From positions 1 to 64,000 of the IMG/VR virus record IMGVR_UViG_3300009085_000027: a DNA stretch of 64,000 bases, one strand, 5' to 3'. How positions within the stretch are numbered: the stretch's first letter is position 1; each line of letters opens with the position of its first letter. The position numbers and the translations under genes are program-made. This stretch comes from a virus. Positions 35,119 to 41,913 of the stretch are shown in pieces. The notes under the pieces are model-generated. The model had not been told where the DNA came from. It worked only from the letters and a program-made list of their open reading frames with translations, and did not search any database.

Positions 35119-36392
35119 AGAAGAAAACCAAGGCTGTGAAGTCGAAACCGGCGAAGACGAAAGCCGTGAAGACCGTGGAATCCAAACCCACGACTAGAGA
35201 ACCCTCGGGTGGGGAGGACAGGGCTGGTGTACTCGGTAACCTGATCCGAGGGATCAATGCCAAGTACAAGGCCACTGTCATCTCCCTAGCCAAGGACACC
35301 AGCTCCTCGTACATCCTGCGTAGACCAACGGGGATCACGAGTCTGGACATCAAGCTAGGGGGTGGATTCCCGGCCAGCGCGGTGAGCGTCATTGTTGGAC
35401 CCGACGGGGCTGGCAAGGACTACATCGTGTGGAGAACTGCGGCCGAGGTCCAAAAGATCTATGGTGAGTCCTTTCGCATGGCGATCTTGCTGACAGAGTT
35501 CAAGCTCGACAAGCCCTTCATGCGAGACATCTGTGGCTTGAAAGTGGCACTGACACCGTCCGAGATCGAAGAGCTCGATGAGTCCAGGACGAGGCTCGGT
35601 GTTGACATCCTTACGGATGAGGAGCGCGAGAGTCTCACCACGGAGATTGGCGAGATCGGGATCATTGAGGGTCAGACCGCGGAGGACGGGTTCGACATCC
35701 TCATCGACATCGTGGAGAAGAATGTCTGCCAACTCGTGGTGGTCAACTCCATCGGGTTCATGCAGACCGCAGCGAAGGAAGCCACGGATAGCTTCAACGA
35801 GTTCCCGCAGCAACGGAACGAGGCAATGCTTCTCACCAAGGTCATGCCGAAGCTCAGCATGATCCTGAACCGATCCAGTCATGTCGGGGAGAGGAACGAG
35901 ACAGCCATCATCCTCATCAACCAGATGAGGGCTAAGACAGGCGGTGCCCCAGTACGTGGCCGCCCAGTGATGGAACGCGACACCTATCAACCCGGTTCAG
36001 GCGCCTGGGCCCTGAAGCATGGCAAAGCCCTCGAGCTCTGCATCCACAAGGGGAAGAAGCACACCGATGTGGAGACCAACGTCGTAATGGGCCGAGAAGT
36101 TCCATGGCAGATAACGAAGGGAAAGCTGGGTACTCATGACGGTCTCAGCGGCAGCTTCGACTTCTTCTACGACGGGGGTGTCGACATCATCGGGGACCTC
36201 TACAACACCGCGGTGTCTGCAGGGCTGTTCGTAGTGGGTGGTGCCTGGATCACATATGAGCACCCCGAGTTTGGGTTCAAGGCTCAGGGAAAGGCCGGGG
36301 CCAGGCGCCGGATGATAGAGAGCCCTGAGCTCTGCGCCCACATCCGTGACGCCTGTTTCCGGGCGGCGCAGACCGTGTACCGGCACAAGTGA
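35115..36392 (+). CDS. RecA/UvsX-like recombinase
   Basis: This strand-exchange ATPase for recombination-dependent replication begins with a Lys-rich N-terminal tail. The core has PTGITSLDIKLGGGFP followed by a P-loop GPDGAGKDY, in which Asp replaces the usual Thr/Ser. A Walker B-like CQLVVVNSIGF and an ETAIILINQMRAKTGG loop (L2-type) complete the pattern, and a C-terminal basic region (AQGKAGARRRMIESP) follows. The GTG at 35115 is preferred because it overlaps the polymerase stop (GTGA) with GGAG nine bases upstream. An in-frame ATG at 35100 is the alternative. Confidence 0.85.
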   Translation: MKKKTKAVKSKPAKTKAVKTVESKPTTREPSGGEDRAGVLGNLIRGINAKYKATVISLAKDTSSSYILRRPTGITSLDIKLGGGFPASAVSVIVGPDGAGKDYIVWRTAAEVQKIYGESFRMAILLTEFKLDKPFMRDICGLKVALTPSEIEELDESRTRLGVDILTDEERESLTTEIGEIGIIEGQTAEDGFDILIDIVEKNVCQLVVVNSIGFMQTAAKEATDSFNEFPQQRNEAMLLTKVMPKLSMILNRSSHVGERNETAIILINQMRAKTGGAPVRGRPVMERDTYQPGSGAWALKHGKALELCIHKGKKHTDVETNVVMGREVPWQITKGKLGTHDGLSGSFDFFYDGGVDIIGDLYNTAVSAGLFVVGGAWITYEHPEFGFKAQGKAGARRRMIESPELCAHIRDACFRAAQTVYRHK

Positions 36393-36949
36393 AGACCACG
36401 AAGCAGCGTAAACGCCGGTCCCGCCGTGTGGAGAAGACAATCGCCCAAGACCTGGGTGGTCGTCTGACCTTCAACAGTGGGGCCGGCGACGAGAAGGCGG
36501 ACTGCAGGGTGCCACATCGCTATAAGGGGTCGGCCCAAGGCGTTGTGGAAGCCACTGCCATCGCTATCCGGGTGGAGAGCAAGACCACGGAGAAGTCGAA
36601 GTACACCATGATGGCTAGGGACTGGGCGGACCTCTGGAGGTCAGCTTCCCTTCAAGGTGAGATCCCTGTCTTCCACATCCAACTCGATACACACCGCGAC
36701 CCCTTGGACCTTGCCTTCGTGACGTCAGCCCTCATGGCGGAGTTCACCGAGGACATAGCCCCCAGTGATGGGAGCTCAAGGGCCATAGTCATCAACCGGG
36801 AACGCGGCGAATCCCTGATCCCGAGCCAGACCGTAAAGATCCCCCACCACAGGTTTGATCTGGTCGGTGATGGAGGCCGACACTACAGTGTTTGTCTCTG
36901 TCTCTACAGTGTCCTGAGATCACACCTCCACAACCTGGGTCTACCATGA
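36389..36949 (+). CDS. PD-(D/E)XK nuclease, Holliday-junction resolvase-like
   Basis: A basic N-terminus (TTKQRKRRSRRVEKTIAQDL) is followed by GGRLTFNSGAGDEKADCRVP and then IRVESKTTEKSKYTM. This is the E...GG...SG...D...E-x-K arrangement of Hjc-like and related restriction-fold nucleases, with Asp38 and Glu-x-Lys (about 63-65) as the metal site. It would resolve branched intermediates from RecA-driven recombination. The GTG start overlaps the recombinase stop. It is one of three nuclease genes in a row with partly similar jobs. Confidence 0.7.
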   Translation: MKTTKQRKRRSRRVEKTIAQDLGGRLTFNSGAGDEKADCRVPHRYKGSAQGVVEATAIAIRVESKTTEKSKYTMMARDWADLWRSASLQGEIPVFHIQLDTHRDPLDLAFVTSALMAEFTEDIAPSDGSSRAIVINRERGESLIPSQTVKIPHHRFDLVGDGGRHYSVCLCLYSVLRSHLHNLGLP

Positions 36950-37779
36950 AGAGTGCAACGAGCATCAAGCACATCGCCGACCTCGGGAAGGAAGACGCCG
37001 TAGACCTGGAGAGCCTCTACGTCGAGACGCTGGCGGAGGAAGTGAAGAGTGACCGACAGGGTGTGTTCCACCCCAGCGCGATTGGGATGTGTGGTAGGCG
37101 CAACGTCTACGAGTACATCCGGGCCCCCTACATCAAGACCATCGACCCCGACAGTCTTGAGGTGTTCGCCATGGGGCACGCCGTACACGACATCATCCAG
37201 ACCCGGCTGGAGAATCTCACCGCCCCGGCTCGGCACGGGATCACGTACAGCTTCAGGAAAGAGGTCGGATTCGACCCCAAGACTGACAAGCTCTTCCTCA
37301 ACTACGGGATCGGTGGAACCACCGACGGCATCCTGACCTTCTCCGGGCCAGGATGGGAGCAGCGCGGAATCCTCGAGGCCAAGTCGATCAAGGACAAGCT
37401 CTTCTCCGAACTCACCGGACCAAAAGATGACCACCTCATGCAGGCGCATCTCTACGCCTACAGGTTCGACTGCCCCTTCATCTGGGTCTGGTACTACAAC
37501 AAGAACACGTCGGAGCGTCTGATCTACGCCAGGGTATTCGATCCTGAGATCTTACACGCCGCCCTGGACCGGTACGTCGGTTGGATGGGTCACATCAAGG
37601 ACGGAACGCTGCCAGATCGGGAAGAGAGTTGGTACATGTGCCCGAGGTGTGAGTACCGAGACATCTGCAAGCCCCCGACATTGGATGCCATCAAGGGCAA
37701 GGCCGCTGGGCGAGCCAAAGCCAAGACCATGAACACACTGCGCAAGACCGGTATGAGGAGGCTCGTATGCCTAGATTGA
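36946..37779 (+). CDS. Cas4/RecB-like PD-(D/E)XK exonuclease with Fe-S cysteines
   Basis: The 277-aa protein has MCGRRNVYEY near residue 51, then GGTTDGILTF and GILEAKSIKD (Asp and Glu-x-Lys of the nuclease site), a conserved QAHLYAYRF helix, and CPRCEYRDIC near 240-249. The four cysteines (one early, three late) are the hallmark of Cas4/AddB-type 4Fe-4S nucleases. It would resect DNA ends to produce single strands for the recombinase. There is no CRISPR array nearby. ATGA overlap with the preceding nuclease supports one operon. Confidence 0.8.
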   Translation: MKSATSIKHIADLGKEDAVDLESLYVETLAEEVKSDRQGVFHPSAIGMCGRRNVYEYIRAPYIKTIDPDSLEVFAMGHAVHDIIQTRLENLTAPARHGITYSFRKEVGFDPKTDKLFLNYGIGGTTDGILTFSGPGWEQRGILEAKSIKDKLFSELTGPKDDHLMQAHLYAYRFDCPFIWVWYYNKNTSERLIYARVFDPEILHAALDRYVGWMGHIKDGTLPDREESWYMCPRCEYRDICKPPTLDAIKGKAAGRAKAKTMNTLRKTGMRRLVCLD

Positions 37780-38408
37780 ACCTAAGTGGGGTCCCGATAC
37801 TTGAGGCCGGTATAGACCGGGACATCAAGATCACAGCCGAGTCCATCATCGATGACGTCAGGAAGCAGACCAGGGCTCTTGGGCTCTTGCCCTACCCAAA
37901 GCCTGACACTGCTCCCGACACCTTGGTTGGGATCGAACTGGAGAGCTTGCCGAATCATGCCCTGGGTCAGCTCTACATCCGGTACACCGCCCATGCCCAG
38001 TACGTCGGTGGGCAGCTCGCTGAGTTGGAGGCGGCGTATCGCCTGGCCTGCACCAACTTGAAGCACATCGATGCCAAGTTGAGGTCCAAGCTCTTCGCCA
38101 GTGCTGTGCCCAAGGCAGAGGTGGCGTCACGGGCAAAGGACGACGCCTTGTACCAAGAGTTCGATACCGAGGTGGTTCGTCTGTTCGCGATGAAGACCTT
38201 GGTCACGGCACACTACAGGGCCTACGACAAGCAGGCTGCGGCTCTGAGCCGCATCATCTCGCTGCGTGAGCTGGAGTTCGAGCAGAACCTTCGGGGGTCG
38301 AACATCGATGCGGCAAAGAACAGGCGTGGTAAGGGCAAGGCCACACGCCCCAGGATGGACATCGACGGTAGCCCCTTGGAGTTCCGCCGGCGAGAGGGGG
38401 AAGACTGA
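37767..38408 (+). CDS. Hypothetical helical protein, 213 aa
   Basis: Long polar helices dominate (QYVGGQLAELEAAYRLACTN; KHIDAKLRSKLFASAVPKAE; KQAAALSRIISLRELEFEQN), ending in a basic tail (AAKNRRGKGKATRPRMD). The position between the exonuclease and RusA suggests a recombination mediator or annealing accessory. No sequence family was recognised. It overlaps the upstream gene by 13 bases and the downstream one by a single base (TGATG). Confidence 0.7.
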   Translation: MPRLNLSGVPILEAGIDRDIKITAESIIDDVRKQTRALGLLPYPKPDTAPDTLVGIELESLPNHALGQLYIRYTAHAQYVGGQLAELEAAYRLACTNLKHIDAKLRSKLFASAVPKAEVASRAKDDALYQEFDTEVVRLFAMKTLVTAHYRAYDKQAAALSRIISLRELEFEQNLRGSNIDAAKNRRGKGKATRPRMDIDGSPLEFRRREGED

Positions 38409-38914
38409 TGACCCCGCTCTTCTCCTTCACCGCCGAGTTGTCGGACCCCGCACCGATTAGTGTCAACGAGATGTACTCCACCGGTAATGGCGGCAGGCGG
38501 TTTCTGACCTCCGCGGGTCGCCACTACAAGGACCGAATGAAAGAGGTCGTGTCAGAAGCCACGATGTCTTTGAGATGGAAAGACGCCGTCGATGCTGTCT
38601 ATAAGGGTGGGGCCTGGGTTTCTCTGTCCGTAGTCCTGGAGGTAGATCGACTCGCAAACGGGTCGTGGAAGCCGGGTGGTGGCAAGACCACCTCCGGAGA
38701 TCTCCGAAGTCCGTATCGAAAGATGGACGGGTCAAACTACATCAAGATCGTTGAAGACGCCGTCGTCTTGGGCACAGGGATTGACGACTCTGCTCATCTC
38801 GATGTTCGGGTCCGTAAGACCCAAGCCACGGGAAAGCCCCGAGTCGTTGTGGAGTACAAAATCTATGGGACGAGCCACGGAACTGGTCAGCCTGAACAAG
38901 GACAAATCGGATAA
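38408..38914 (+). CDS. RusA-type Holliday junction resolvase
   Basis: The 168-aa protein has the RusA pattern: PISVNEMYSTGNGGRRFLTS near the N-terminus, then RKMDGSNYIKIVEDAVV with the metal-binding Asp, and GIDDSAHLDVRVRKT with paired Asp. RusA dimers cut four-way junctions symmetrically. Here it would clear branches before packaging. The C-terminal tail after VVEYKIYG is low in structure and overlaps the next small gene by 50 bases. Confidence 0.82.
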   Translation: MTPLFSFTAELSDPAPISVNEMYSTGNGGRRFLTSAGRHYKDRMKEVVSEATMSLRWKDAVDAVYKGGAWVSLSVVLEVDRLANGSWKPGGGKTTSGDLRSPYRKMDGSNYIKIVEDAVVLGTGIDDSAHLDVRVRKTQATGKPRVVVEYKIYGTSHGTGQPEQGQIG

Positions 38915-39083
38915 CCCGAACTACGCGGTGTGCTACGCCCGAGGCGCTGTGTTCAAAACCGAAGGCCACTTCTTTAGGGTGGAAAAGGGTCGCCGTAATC
39001 TGGTAAAGCGCGAGCTCTGCGCATCCCAGTACTACGGGGCGCGGTGCAGGATCTGTCCCAATCGCGTAGAGGCCCCGTGTTGA
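38865..39083 (+). CDS. Small Cys-rich protein, 72 aa
   Basis: Starting from the ATG at 38865 within the RusA tail, the frame encodes a compact protein with cysteines in YAVCYARGAVF and RELCASQYYGARCRICPNRV, ending in C. The C-x8-C-x2-C pattern is a probable zinc knuckle. There is no strong ribosome binding site, but its end overlaps the next gene's GTG start. It may be a small nucleic-acid-binding protein. Function unknown. Confidence 0.55.
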   Translation: MGRATELVSLNKDKSDNPNYAVCYARGAVFKTEGHFFRVEKGRRNLVKRELCASQYYGARCRICPNRVEAPC

Positions 39084-39403
39084 ACCTTGACGATCTCAAC
39101 ACCACAGAGCTAGTTGCTCTAGCCCGGGAGAACGACCCTGATGCACATCGCGGTCTGGGCCGTGACGTGCTGTTCACCCTAATCACAGACACCTACGAAG
39201 ACACACTACCTGAACGAAAAGTTGACAAACTCAGACTGAAGATCATGGGCTACATCCTGGACCACTGGTCCCAGGTGAACCCTCTTCTGTCCTGCCCGGC
39301 AAAAACCAAGAACCCAAGAGCGTGCTTCCGCTGCACTGACGTGCAGGTCGTGGAGTGCGCGTTCGTAAACCCCGCTGCATTCGACAAGACCCAAGGAGAC
39401 TGA
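39077..39403 (+). CDS. Hypothetical protein with SAP-like helix pair, 108 aa
   Basis: The GTG at 39077 lies 4 bases after TAGAGG and overlaps the previous stop. The N-terminal part (NLDDLNTTELVALARENDPD then RGLGRDVLFTLI) resembles the helix-loop-helix of SAP or Rho-N-type DNA/RNA-binding modules. A central helix follows, then a C-terminal cysteine group (SCPAKTKNPRACFRCTDVQV, VEC) that could bind zinc. No enzyme motif. Assignment as SAP-like is tentative. Confidence 0.6.
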   Translation: MLNLDDLNTTELVALARENDPDAHRGLGRDVLFTLITDTYEDTLPERKVDKLRLKIMGYILDHWSQVNPLLSCPAKTKNPRACFRCTDVQVVECAFVNPAAFDKTQGD

Positions 39404-39404
39404 A

Positions 39405-39881
39405 ATGACACTTCCCGCAGGAATCAAGGCTCGTACCCGTGAAGAGTGGACTTCGATCGCGAACAAAGAGGAGCCCATCGAGCGCAAGCCCATCATCGAC
39501 GCCTTGAAGGCGCTGGGCATCGACCCGATGGACTACCTCGCCATGGACAATGACGAGCGCGTCGAGCGCGTCATGGCGGCTCAGAGCGAGGGTGAGGAGG
39601 AGGCACCGAAGAAGTCCAAGGCCAAGGCCTCGGCTTCATCAGCCTCGGACGAGCCAGTGACCAATGGTAAGTCCTCGGCTGGCAAGGACCTCGCTGGTCT
39701 CCAGGCCACGGTGAACCACCTCCGCGCCGAGGTCGAGGAGCTCAGCGCGCTGGTTCGCGACGCCCACTTCCTGATCCGAGTCCTGGTTCAATCCGACGCC
39801 CGCCTGAAGGGCAACGCCCGGGACGAGGACCTCCAGGGAGCGATGTACGGCAAGCTCGCGGTGGCCCGGGGAAACGGCTAG
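39405..39881 (+). CDS. 158-aa coiled-coil protein, frameshift donor
   Basis: AAGGAG at 39393 precedes the ATG. The N-terminal domain (about 1-60) is helical. A Lys/Ala/Ser-rich linker (KKSKAKASASSASD) follows, then a coiled-coil segment (LAGLQATVNHLRAEVEELSA; LVRDAHFLIRVLVQSDARLK). The last codons are CGG GGA AAC GGC TAG. The G GGA AAC heptamer two codons before the stop is a classic -1 slippery site, and a long open -1 frame continues past the stop (see the next entries). Function unknown; its position at the end of the recombination genes is the only clue. Confidence 0.75.
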   Translation: MTLPAGIKARTREEWTSIANKEEPIERKPIIDALKALGIDPMDYLAMDNDERVERVMAAQSEGEEEAPKKSKAKASASSASDEPVTNGKSSAGKDLAGLQATVNHLRAEVEELSALVRDAHFLIRVLVQSDARLKGNARDEDLQGAMYGKLAVARGNG

Positions 39882-39906
39882 CCCGGACTGACCAGCTTGG
39901 GGTCCG
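39869..39906 (+). promoter_or_regulatory. Candidate -1 programmed frameshift site with stimulatory hairpin
   Basis: The heptamer GGGAAAC (39869-39875) is in phase as G GGA AAC with the 158-aa frame. After an 8-base spacer, CGGAC (39884-39888) pairs with GTCCG (39902-39906), with an extra CCA/TGG pairing inside the loop. Heptamer, spacer length and hairpin follow the known design. Lambda G/GT uses the related GGGAAAG heptamer. Confidence 0.55.
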
Positions 39907-40084
39907 TCCACTTCCTGAAGATCATGTGTTCGACATCGACATCGATAAGCTCCACAAGATGTCGATGTCAGAACTCTTCGATCTCATGGGGCAACTGGGC
40001 CTCAGCACAGCGGGTCTAGAGGACCGGGCATCGGCATTGGACAAGCTCATGTCCGATGCCACCACAGTTGATATAGTGGAGTAG
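39875..40084 (+). CDS. -1 frame extension of the 158-aa protein, or separate 52-aa gene
   Basis: Immediately past the zero-frame stop, the -1 frame is open for 69 codons and reads as normal protein: RLARTDQLGVRPLPEDHVFD, a short acidic stretch, KLHKMSMSELFDLMGQLGL and a final helical segment ALDKLMSDATTVDIVE. The codons upstream of the first in-frame GTG (39926) already look coding, which favours frameshift fusion (total about 226 aa) over independent initiation. The GTG has no good ribosome binding site. If translated alone it would give 52 aa. It ends one base before the terminator stem. Confidence 0.55.
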   Translation, partial: RLARTDQLGVRPLPEDHVFDIDIDKLHKMSMSELFDLMGQLGLSTAGLEDRASALDKLMSDATTVDIVE

Positions 40085-40115
40085 GAGGGGGCGGGTGATC
40101 CGCCCCCTCTCTTTT
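40085..40115 (+). terminator. Strong rho-independent terminator
   Basis: GAGGGGGCGG (40085-40094) pairs perfectly with CCGCCCCCTC (40100-40109) around GTGAT, followed by TCTTTT. It ends the long replication operon directly after the -1 frame stop codon. Confidence 0.9.
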
Positions 40116-40125
40116 GGAGGTCACC

Positions 40126-40644
40126 ATGCGCTACCTGCTTTTTGCCTTCACCGCACCCTGGAGTCTCACCATTGGGTGGGGCTGGGTTCTCCTACTCCGA
40201 CTCTTCGCCGCCAGAGATCTGCGGTGGGAGCCCACTGGAGTGCTCACCGCAGAGTGGAGACCCTGGGCAGCCCGGCTCTGGAGGTTCTCCACCACCCTGG
40301 GCCGCGGAATCATCTACCAACCCCAACACCGCGCTCGCCGAGGATCCCCGTGGACCAGAATCCAACACCACGAGCACCTCCATGTCAGGCAGACCGAAGA
40401 CCTCATGCTCCTTGGCTTGATCCTGGGAGCTGCCGTCGCCTCACTGACCCAGGACTGGACTCTTGGCATGGTGCTGTGGTGGAGCAGCGGGATGTGGCAA
40501 GTCCCCAACTTCCTCACCGCCTGGCTTCGTGGGGGTCACCCCTACAGGGACGCCGAGCATGAGATCGCGGCCTATGCCGCCACGGACGAGGACGATGAGG
40601 GCTGGAGTTGGTTGAAGCGACACCGGGCCAGGTCGAACCCCTAA
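40126..40644 (+). CDS. Membrane protein with HExxH motif, 172 aa
   Basis: The ATG at 40126 follows GGAGG by five bases. An N-terminal hydrophobic helix (YLLFAFTAPWSLTIGWGWVL) may be a signal anchor. After an Arg/Trp-rich loop comes HHEHLHVRQTED, which contains HExxH (H-E-H-L-H), the zinc site of many peptidases. One or two further hydrophobic helices follow (LLGLILGAAVASLTQDWTLG; MVLWWSSGMWQVPNF), then HEIAAYAA and a charged tail. It may be a membrane-associated metallopeptidase. The Glu in HEIAAY could be a third ligand, but this is inference. It is isolated between two hairpins. Confidence 0.65.
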   Translation: MRYLLFAFTAPWSLTIGWGWVLLLRLFAARDLRWEPTGVLTAEWRPWAARLWRFSTTLGRGIIYQPQHRARRGSPWTRIQHHEHLHVRQTEDLMLLGLILGAAVASLTQDWTLGMVLWWSSGMWQVPNFLTAWLRGGHPYRDAEHEIAAYAATDEDDEGWSWLKRHRARSNP

Positions 40645-40670
40645 TCACCTATCAGTTGGTAGGAGGTGAT
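40645..40670 (+). promoter_or_regulatory. Hairpin overlapping an extended Shine-Dalgarno, with CTATCAG motif
   Basis: TCACCT (40645-40650) can pair with AGGTGA (40664-40669). The 3' arm lies inside AGGAGGTGAT (40661-40670), a near-perfect anti-16S match three bases before the ATG at 40673. CTATCAG lies at 40649-40655. Folding would hide the ribosome binding site. Confidence 0.45.
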
Positions 40671-40672
40671 CA

Positions 40673-41017
40673 ATGCCAACTGTGTTGTTAGTAGAGGACG
40701 ATGACTTCAAGGCCAGGGCTGTGACCCGAGCCTTGAAGCACCACGAGGTCGTTAGGGTGGGGGACTTCGAGTCCGCCCTGGTAGTGATGGACTCTGTGTC
40801 CATCTACGCCATCGTCACGGACTGGGACTTCCCGTCTCGCCCAGGTGGCAACCCCGTTCATGGGGCCGGTTCCGGCGTGGTGCGCAGAGCCCAAGAGCTC
40901 GGCATCAGGGTCGCCGTGTTCTCCGGGCACCCCAAACCTCCGGAGTTCCCAGGTGCCTGGCTACCACAAGGGAACAAGGTCCACGAGGAACTGTGCGAAG
41001 CCGTAGACGGTCTCTGA
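40673..41017 (+). CDS. Stand-alone response-regulator receiver domain
   Basis: The 114-aa protein is a single REC domain: VLLVEDDDFKARAVTRAL gives the acidic pocket (Glu8-Asp11). VTDWDFP gives the phosphoacceptor region (Asp50 or Asp52), AVFSG supplies the Ser84 switch residue and Lys102 is a candidate for the conserved lysine. There is no output domain. A phosphorelay or decoy role towards host two-component systems is possible, since no kinase is encoded here. It has a very strong ribosome binding site partly within a hairpin, and its own terminator downstream. Confidence 0.8.
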   Translation: MPTVLLVEDDDFKARAVTRALKHHEVVRVGDFESALVVMDSVSIYAIVTDWDFPSRPGGNPVHGAGSGVVRRAQELGIRVAVFSGHPKPPEFPGAWLPQGNKVHEELCEAVDGL

Positions 41018-41038
41018 CCCTATCACCACTACGAGACT

Positions 41039-41063
41039 GGCCCCGCACAGGGGCCTTTCTTTT
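41039..41063 (+). terminator. Rho-independent terminator after the receiver gene
   Basis: GGCCCC (41039-41044) pairs with GGGGCC (41050-41055) around GCACA, followed by TTTCTTTT. It separates the plus-strand receiver gene from the convergent minus-strand lysis cassette. Confidence 0.88.
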
Positions 41064-41065
41064 GC

Positions 41066-41545
41066 CTAGTTCGCGGAGCTCAGCGCCCACGCCGAGAATC
41101 CCACAAGGGTGCCGGCGAGGACCACGCCAAGGGCTAGGGCAAACCCCCAGGTCTCGTAGAACACAGGATCCTGGCTCCTGGCAAACGCCGTGGCCTGATC
41201 CCGTAGGTCCTGGCGCAGACCCTCGATCTCGCGGGCGTAGCTGGCCTCAATAAGACCAAGCTCCCTGGCATGACTGCCTTGAATCATGACCACGGCGTCA
41301 TCGAAGTGCTCCGACCGCAGACGCAACGCCTGTTGGTACCAGAGCAGCCGATTGGTCCATCGAATAGCTGTGTCGGTGTTCAGCAGCATGCCCTGGAATG
41401 GGACCGCCTCTCCACGGGCAACAGCCTCAATGGTGTCGTCCCCTGGAGGCAGGTCTGGGGGCGTGTCTGGGGCATCCTGGGCCCAGACCCGTGTCATTGG
41501 GGCCAAGACCAGCGCGGCAGCCAGGACGAGGCTCAGGGACTTCAC
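41066..41545 (-). CDS. Lysis-cassette protein with signal peptide and C-terminal TM
   Basis: A clear Sec signal peptide (KSLSLVLAAALVLAPMTRVW, with cleavage likely after VWA-QD) is followed by a Pro/Asp-rich linker. Next comes the segment AVPFQGMLLNTDTAIRW, a type seen in phage lysis accessory proteins. A coiled-coil region (about 75-125) and a C-terminal hydrophobic helix (FALALGVVLAGTLVGFSAWA) complete it. There is no lipobox, so it is not a standard o-spanin. It could still span the periplasm as part of a disruption complex. Its start overlaps the stop of the next upstream gene (ATGA). Confidence 0.75.
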   Translation of the reverse strand: MKSLSLVLAAALVLAPMTRVWAQDAPDTPPDLPPGDDTIEAVARGEAVPFQGMLLNTDTAIRWTNRLLWYQQALRLRSEHFDDAVVMIQGSHARELGLIEASYAREIEGLRQDLRDQATAFARSQDPVFYETWGFALALGVVLAGTLVGFSAWALSSAN

Positions 41546-41913
41546 GGCTGACCCCTTCCAACCCGAAGCATCAGGTCTTTCAGCTTCTCCGGGTCCTTGC
41601 GGAGTTCTTCGACCCCGGCTAGGAGCTGGGCCTCATAGTTCTGCAGGATGAGCTGGTTCTTGACCTTCAGGTCCTCGAGCTCGGACTTCAGGCGATCGCG
41701 CTCGGCCTCGAGACCGACAATCCGCCTGGCGATTTCTTCTCGAGACCTGGCATCGGCCTGACCCACGGGGTCTATAACCGCTGTGATCTGCCTACGGGTC
41801 AGACGCATCACAGCCATGCCGATGACCACAACCAACATCACTGGGGCTAGGACCAGAACCCACCAGTTCTCCCGAGCCCAGGGCCACCCCGTAGTACGCC
41901 ACCAGTACTTCAT
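41542..41913 (-). CDS. Membrane-anchored coiled-coil protein, spanin-like
   Basis: A Trp-rich N-terminus (YWWRTTGWPWARENWWVLVL) runs into one transmembrane helix (APVMLVVVIGMAVM), then a long charged coiled coil (EIARRIVGLEAERDRLKSEL; EDLKVKNQLILQNYEAQLLA). This N-in anchor plus periplasmic coiled coil is the form of an i-spanin. It lies between a holin-like gene and a secreted partner with ATGA overlaps on both sides, the normal arrangement of a lysis cassette. Confidence 0.72.
   Translation of the reverse strand: MKYWWRTTGWPWARENWWVLVLAPVMLVVVIGMAVMRLTRRQITAVIDPVGQADARSREEIARRIVGLEAERDRLKSELEDLKVKNQLILQNYEAQLLAGVEELRKDPEKLKDLMLRVGRGQP

Noticed and set aside
36946-37779. Cas4-like protein as a sign of a CRISPR system
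   Set aside because: No repeat-spacer array or other cas gene is present, and Cas4-like exonucleases are common in phage recombination operons.
40631-40660. Possible tRNA T-arm-like sequence (GGTCGAACCCC)
   Set aside because: No cloverleaf can be built around it, and it lies in the end of a coding frame; no tRNA was found in the window.
41066-41545. Standard o-spanin lipoprotein
   Set aside because: It has a signal peptide but no lipobox cysteine, and it ends in a membrane helix, so only a general lysis-cassette role is stated.
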